A stretch of 64,000 bases of DNA from NCBI RefSeq assembly GCF_024679245.1, contig NC_090172.1, positions 2,532,501 through 2,596,500 of the forward strand. The letters run 5' to 3'. This stretch comes from Pseudorasbora parva. Lineage: Eukaryota > Chordata > Actinopteri > Cypriniformes > Gobionidae. Both the position numbers and the translations under genes were made by a program. This document shows positions 57,215-64,000 of this stretch, piece after piece. Below the pieces are notes generated by a model. The model made no database searches and was not told the origin of the DNA. It saw only the letters and a program-made list of their open reading frames with translations. Position 1 is the stretch's first letter. Each line of letters opens with the position of its first letter.

Positions 57215-57658
57215 AGATTCAGGTTTGAGAAGTGGTTGCGCTTGGCCCCTTAGTTCCAGTGAAAGGAACTTTAAAAGCTTCACCAAGATATTTTGGATAA
57301 TTTCATGCCCCCAACTTTGCGGGAACAGTTTGTGGACGGCCCCTTCCTGTCCCAGCATGACTGCGCTCCAGTGCACAAAGCGTCGGTCCATAAAGACATG
57401 GATGAGGAGTTTGGTGTGGAGGAACTGGACTGGCCTGCACAGAGTCCTGAGCTCAACCCGATAGAACAGCTTTGGGATGACTTAGAGCGGAGACTGAGAG
57501 CCAGGCCTTCTCGTCCAACATCAGTGCCTGACCTCACAAATGAGCTTCTAGAAGAATGGGCAAAAATCCCCATAAACACACTCCTAAACCTTGAGGAAAG
57601 CCTTCCCAGAAGAGCTGAAGCTGTTAGAGCTGCAAAGGGTGGGCCGACTCCATATTAA
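57215..57658 (+). pseudogene. Tc1-family transposase C-terminal half
   Basis: An open frame from 57293 reads FMPPTLREQFVDGPFLSQHD with CAPVH (second catalytic Asp in QHDCAPVH) and WPAQSPELNPIEQLWDDLE (Glu of the triad in NPIEQ), then a normal C-terminus to a stop at 57658. Before 57293 the family sequence continues one frame over (WLRLAP, then KEL), so a frameshift separates the parts, and the first Asp region is missing. A small duplication-like indel around 57385-57400 (KASVHKDMDEE) alters the segment between the two acidic residues. Inactive. Confidence 0.82.
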
Positions 57659-57730
57659 ACCCTACGGATTAACAATGGGAAGATCATGTGCATGTAAAGG
57701 CAGGAGTCCCAAAACCTTTGGAAATATAGT
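57215..57730 (+). mobile_element. Tc1-like transposon, 5'-truncated
   Basis: Holds the second half of a Tc1-type transposase and the 3' flank ('ggcaggagtcccaaaacctt'). The 5' end and left terminal repeat are absent. A different family from the copies at 16373 and 42040. Confidence 0.85.
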
Positions 57731-57792
57731 CTATCTGATATATTTTATATCCTGAAACTCAAGAGACAGAGAGGGGGGTGGAGAATGAGTGT

Positions 57793-57795
<3 letters not shown>

Positions 57796-57884
<89 letters not shown>
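57796..57884. repeat. (CT)n microsatellite
   Basis: About 44 CT repeats. Confidence 0.98.
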
Positions 57885-58322
<438 letters not shown>

Positions 58323-58504
58323 GCCCCTAAACCTACCCATCACATGAAACATTCTGCATTTTTACTTTCTCAAAAAAACTCCTCCTGTGTGATTTATAAG
58401 CTGTTTTCCTCATGGGGACCTAAAAATGTCCCAACAAGGACAAGGATTTCGGATATTGCCATCTTTGTGGGGACATTTTGTCCCCATAACGTAGGGATTA
58501 CCAG
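58323..58504 (-). repeat. Dispersed repeat junction: 'ctaaacctaccc' family joined to 'ggggacatttt' family
   Basis: 58323-58400 is the start of the family at 33805 ('cccctaaacctacccatcac', 'cctcctgtgtgatttataag'). 58400-58504 is the complement of 56686-56812. The two families meet without a gap, so they may be parts of one larger repeat or a recombination product. Confidence 0.85.
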
Positions 58505-59459
<955 letters not shown>

Positions 59460-59551
59460 TAGTGAAATGTGGGGACATTCCTAGGCGTAATGGTTTTTAT
59501 ACTGTACAAACCGTATTTTCTATCCCCTTACACTGCCCCTAAACCTACCCA

Positions 59552-59592
<41 letters not shown>
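59460..59592 (-). repeat. Dispersed repeat piece with (CA)n
   Basis: 'ggcgtaatggtttttatact' to 'gcccctaaacctacccatca' is the complement of 30240-30300, followed by (CA)n at 59552-59592. Confidence 0.82.
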
Positions 59593-59599
<7 letters not shown>

Positions 59600-60490
59600 C
59601 TATATTACCAAGAGGGGACTATCACTCTACACTATCCAAGAGGGGACCTGTGTTTCTAGTCATTTTGAAGAAACAAAAATCACATACAAAATTTTCTTTT
59701 GAGGTCCTTATTCATAATATAACTTCAAATAAGCATTTTTTTATTTTTTTAAAAATATGCCAAGAGGGGACCTGAACGATGTCTACCTATCCAACAGGGG
59801 ACCTCCATAGACTCTAATGGAGCTGTGTGTGTTTGTGTGTGACCGATGTCTACCTATCCAACAGGGGACCTCCATTAGTCTGCAGTGGAGCTGTGTGTGT
59901 GTGTGAAGTGAGCTGGCAGTCAAGTCTGTCTTCATTTTATATATATATATATATATATGCCATCTCCACCATTACATGTCTTTACAAATAAATAACATAA
60001 ATGCAGTTAAGCTTCGTACAGACTATATAATGTGTCAAGTAATAATATGTCTTTTTATAATAACTGTGTTCTTTTGAATGTACTGAGAAGTATTTATTTG
60101 TAACCTAAAATATACTTTAATACTTTTTTAATACTAATAATTTATTTTTAAATATATTTATTACACAGTCGCAATAAAGTTACAAGATGTAACATCAAGT
60201 AACACACTACACTTAGTTAGTCCACAAGTCTTCTTGTACTTTAGTATGTTAGTCAACACATTAAAATAAGTTAACTTGTTTACACAGGCATCTGGTATCA
60301 CAATAGGCACACACACACACACACAAACACAATATACCTTAGACATAATACCTAATACATTACAGAAAAGTCATTTCTTTAAGAAATTCATTCTCTGTTG
60401 TGTCTTCATAATTACAGTATATGATCAGTCCACATCTCTCATTTAAGATTATTGTCAGGTACACCAATGTATTTACATTATTGAATATTA
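59593..60490. repeat. 'aggggacct' repeat cluster and AT-rich DNA
   Basis: 'aagaggggac' or 'caacaggggacct' occurs five times between 59612 and 59872. The segment 'cgatgtctacctatccaaca' plus 'ggggacctccat' is duplicated (about 59776 and 59843). A (TA)n lies at 59938-59957. The satellite downstream also carries 'aggtcccctgttagatag', the complement-like theme of this cluster. No gene. Confidence 0.6.
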
Positions 60491-62164
60491 CAGGTCATTA
60501 TTGAATAGTGATTACGTTACACACACACTGACTCAGGTCCCCTGTTAGATAGTAAATCACGACGCCTGTGTGTTTGCTGTGACATTTCTTATCATCACAA
60601 ACACACTGTAAAGATTTAGAGTTTTTACAGCAATACCTGAGTTTAAAGGGTTAAATCAAGCAGAAATAGCTCTCTAATGTATTAATTGCCGGTCATTATT
60701 GAATAGTGAATATGTTACACACACACTGACTCAGGTCCCCTGTTAGATAGTAAATCACGACGCCTGTGTGTTTGCTGTGACATTTCTTATTATCACAAAC
60801 ACACTGCTAAGATTTAGAGTTTTTACAGCAATACCTGAGTTTAAAGGGTTAAATCAAGCAGAAATAGCTCTCTAATGTATTAATTGCAGGTCATTATTGA
60901 ATAGTGACTACGTTACACACACACTGACTCAGGTCCCCTGTTAGATAGTAAATCACGACGCCTGTGTGTTTGCTGTGACATTTCTTATCATCACAAACAC
61001 ACTGCAAAGATTTAGAGTTTTTACAGCAATACCTGAGTTTAAAGGGTTAAATCAAGCAGAAATAGCTCTCTAATGTATTAATTGCAGGTCATTATTGAAT
61101 AGTGATTATGTTACACACACACACTGACTCAGGTCCCCTGTTAGATAGTAAATCACGACGCCTGTGTGTTTGCTGTGACATTTCTTATCATCACAAACAC
61201 ACTGCAAAGATTTAGAGGTTTTACAGCAATACCTGAGTTTAAAGGGTTAAATCAAGCAGAAATAGCTCTCTAATGTATTAATTGCAGGTCATTATTGAAT
61301 AGTGATTACGTTACACACACACTGACTCAGGTCCCCTGTTAGATAGTAAATCACGACGCCTGTGTGTTTGCTGTGACATTTCTTATCATCACAAACACAC
61401 TGCAAAGATTTAGAGTTTTTACAGCAATAACTGAGTTTAAAGGGTAAATCAAGCAGAAATAGCTCTCTAATGTATTAATTGCAGGTCATTATTGAATAGT
61501 GATTACGTTACACACACACTGACTCAGGTCCCCTGTTAGATAGTAAATCACGACGCCTGTGTGTTTGCTGTGACATTTCTTATCATCACAAACACACTGT
61601 AAAGATTTAGAGTTTTTACAGCAATACCTGAGTTTAAAGGGTTAAATCAAGCAGAAATAGCTCTCTAATGTATTAATCGCAGGTCATTATTGAATAGTGA
61701 TTATGTTACACACACACACTGACTCAGGTCCCCTGTTAGATAGTAAATCACGACGCCTGTGTGTTTGCTGTGACATTTCTTATAATCACAAACACACTGC
61801 AAAGATTTAGAGTTTTTACAGCAATACCTGAGTTTAAAGGGTTAAATCAAGCAGAAATAGCTCTCTAATGTATTAATTGCAGGTCATTATTAAATAGTGA
61901 TTATGTTACACACACACACTCACTCAGGTCCCCTGTTAGATAGTAAATCACGACGCCTGTGTGTTTGCTGTGACATTTCTTATCATCACAAACACTCTGC
62001 AAAGATTTAGAGGTTTTACAGCAATACCTGAGTTTAAAGGGTTAAATCAAGCAGAAATAGCTCTCTAATGTATTAATTGCAGGTCATTATTGAATAGTGA
62101 TTACGTTACACACACACTGACTCAGGTCCCCTGTTAGATAGTAAATCACGACGCCTGTGTGTTT
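60491..62164. repeat. ~198-bp tandem satellite, nine copies
   Basis: The landmark 'actcaggtcccctgttagat' occurs at 60531, 60729, 60927, 61127, 61325, 61522, 61722, 61922 and 62120, giving periods of 197-200 bp. The 2-bp length differences come from a short (CA)n in each unit. Units are nearly identical, differing at scattered bases. The last copy stops at 'cctgtgtgttt'. No coding frame is preserved. Confidence 0.97.
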
Positions 62165-62348
62165 CTCTCCTCAACCCCCACAACCCCCCACTCACAATTT
62201 ACATTTCAATAAAGGAGACTTGAAAAACCAGTTTGTGAACCACAGGCCAATAGAGCTCAATATACCAATGTGGCAGAACCCTTCTCAAATAAACTAGAGA
62301 AGATGCTGGGATTTGCCCTGCCAAATTAAACTAAATTACATTTTTTTA
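62165..62348. other. Spacer
   Basis: Short non-repetitive flank between the satellite and the next element. Nothing seen. Confidence 0.4.
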
Positions 62349-63226
62349 CAATCGCTAGGCCACATTTCTCAATACTTTGGTCATTTTCAAAATCCTTCAC
62401 ACAGTTCTCCAAACCAACTTTCTGCTTCACATCAGTTATTTCACATTCAAAATTCATCCACAAAAACTAACAAAACACTTAATTCATGTCTCAAATCAAG
62501 TGCCAATGATCCACAGTTTAGCTTGCACAGACTGAAGTTGTGATCACTGTGTGAAGAGTTGAAAAAGTTGAAAAAGTGTGTTTATTATTGAGAAATGTTT
62601 TGTAAAAGAACATTTTATATCACAGCTTAACTGTGGATCAACATTGCTTTAGCAAAAAATGCATTCAATGGCAACATCTTTCAATTTACCTGAAATCTTT
62701 TCTCACTTTGACACAAACACAATCAAATCTTTGTTCTACAGGCCAATTCGCACATCCTTACATGCTGTTTTCAAAAGTGTTAAACTTATGGACAAAACAA
62801 TAACATAATACAAAACTGAATGAGACAGCAATTTACAACATGTATACAGTAATACTGTAATGCAATTTATACTGCTAAAAAAATCAAACACTATCAAAGC
62901 AACTTTGATGAAACTGAACACCAACACAAGTGTTAGGCCATTACCATCCATTCAAAAGAGGAAACTTAGGAATAATGTTGTACTGTACTGTGAGCATGCA
63001 GTGAATTATAAGCAGCAGAGAGTGTCATTCTAGTTTTGTAAAGACATTTTAATTGTATAATGTTCCTGATGTTAGTGTTGATGTAAACCTGCGCTGCTAG
63101 TGCTTTGGAAGAATGAGTTGATTTGTAAAAGTAAAATTAACTGCTGTGAAGCTGAAAGTTGGTTAGCAAATTTATAAACTCCTCACTCAGTTCTCCTAAA
63201 TATTGGGAAATATGTCCTAGCGATTG
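62349..63226. mobile_element. Tc1/mariner-type MITE (TA target)
   Basis: TA at 62347-62348 and 63227-63228 flanks inverted ends CAATCGCTAGGCCACATTTC and its partner (CAATCGCTAGGACATATTTC on the minus strand). Inversion continues into 'caata'. 878 bp, AT-rich, no transposase frame. The TA duplication suggests Tc1/mariner mobilisation. Confidence 0.75.
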
Positions 63227-63228
63227 TA

Positions 63229-63723
<495 letters not shown>

Positions 63724-64000
63724 ATAAGTTAATAATTTTAAAGTTACTTTTTCTCAAAGTGTATGTTCACTTAACTGAACCTACTATGACATAAGCAACT
63801 ATGTTTACTGGGATACTTCCTATTTTTTAAAAAATAATTTTGTATTAATTTTAGCATTTTAGTTTAGCATTCGTGGACTGTCAGAGATCCAGCTTTTGGG
63901 GCGTGTGCTTCAGGTGTTCACGCATATAGCACGTGAGTAATGAAGAGCCTTCTGAAGCAAAGTGGCACGTTTGTGTAAGAACAATGTCCATATTTTAAAC
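63724..64000. other. Window end, no gene seen
   Basis: AT-rich with no supported ORF or repeat boundary. Confidence 0.4.

Noticed and set aside
60491..62164. CRISPR-like array
   Set aside because: Periods of about 198 bp with no distinct spacers; a eukaryotic satellite.

Overview
This window is vertebrate nuclear DNA, almost certainly from a teleost and most likely a cypriniform (inference). The grounds are very long CA/GT, GA/CT and TA microsatellites, many hAT, Tc1/mariner, PIF/Harbinger-like and piggyBac-like elements with clean target-site duplications (TSDs), a DIRS-type retroelement, and a Gmr1-type LTR retrotransposon. I find no complete host protein-coding gene and no rRNA, tRNA or CRISPR. 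Almost every recognisable coding sequence belongs to a mobile element.

Layout. (1) 1-14.2 kb: a decayed, spliced, minus-strand gene of a tyrosine-recombinase (Crypton-like) family, whose exons can be joined in phase from 14197 down to 1696. Its introns hold a CA-rich minisatellite (109-1128, 2140-4800, 5996-6690) and three hAT-type insertions (4801-5995, 9475-10669, 10933-13018). (2) 14.2-18.5 kb: a piggyBac-like element flanked by TTAA and split by a dead Tc1 copy. (3) 18.9-27.1 kb: a stack of nested DNA transposons up to four deep, with a short spliced ORF fragment. (4) 27.7-36 kb: a dispersed repeat family with microsatellite cores, a PIF/Harbinger-like MITE, a mariner element with a truncated transposase, three fold-back repeats, and CACTG-ended repeats. 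(5) 36-42.7 kb: Tc1 fragments and a 1.6 kb simple satellite at 38.65-40.27 kb. (6) 42.8-49.0 kb: a THAP-encoding DNA transposon remnant with a DIRS element inserted in its left terminal repeat. (7) 49.15-54.25 kb: an apparently intact Gmr1-type LTR retrotransposon on the minus strand, with nearly identical LTRs and a 5-bp TSD. (8) 54.3-64 kb: another hAT copy, long microsatellites, a 5'-truncated Tc1 copy, a nine-copy ~198-bp satellite, a TA-flanked Tc1/mariner-type MITE, and an A/TA/T tract.

The elements do not form a pathway. Relative ages can be read from nesting. The minisatellite is older than the hAT at 4801, the piggyBac-like element is older than its Tc1 insert, the THAP element is older than the DIRS insert, and the Gmr1 element is very recent. 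Non-repetitive stretches with homeodomain- and octamer-like motifs (about 34.2-34.4, 38.3-38.5, 41.5-41.7, 55.4-55.9 and 56.9-57.2 kb) could be conserved regulatory DNA of a neighbouring gene, but this is only a guess from appearance.
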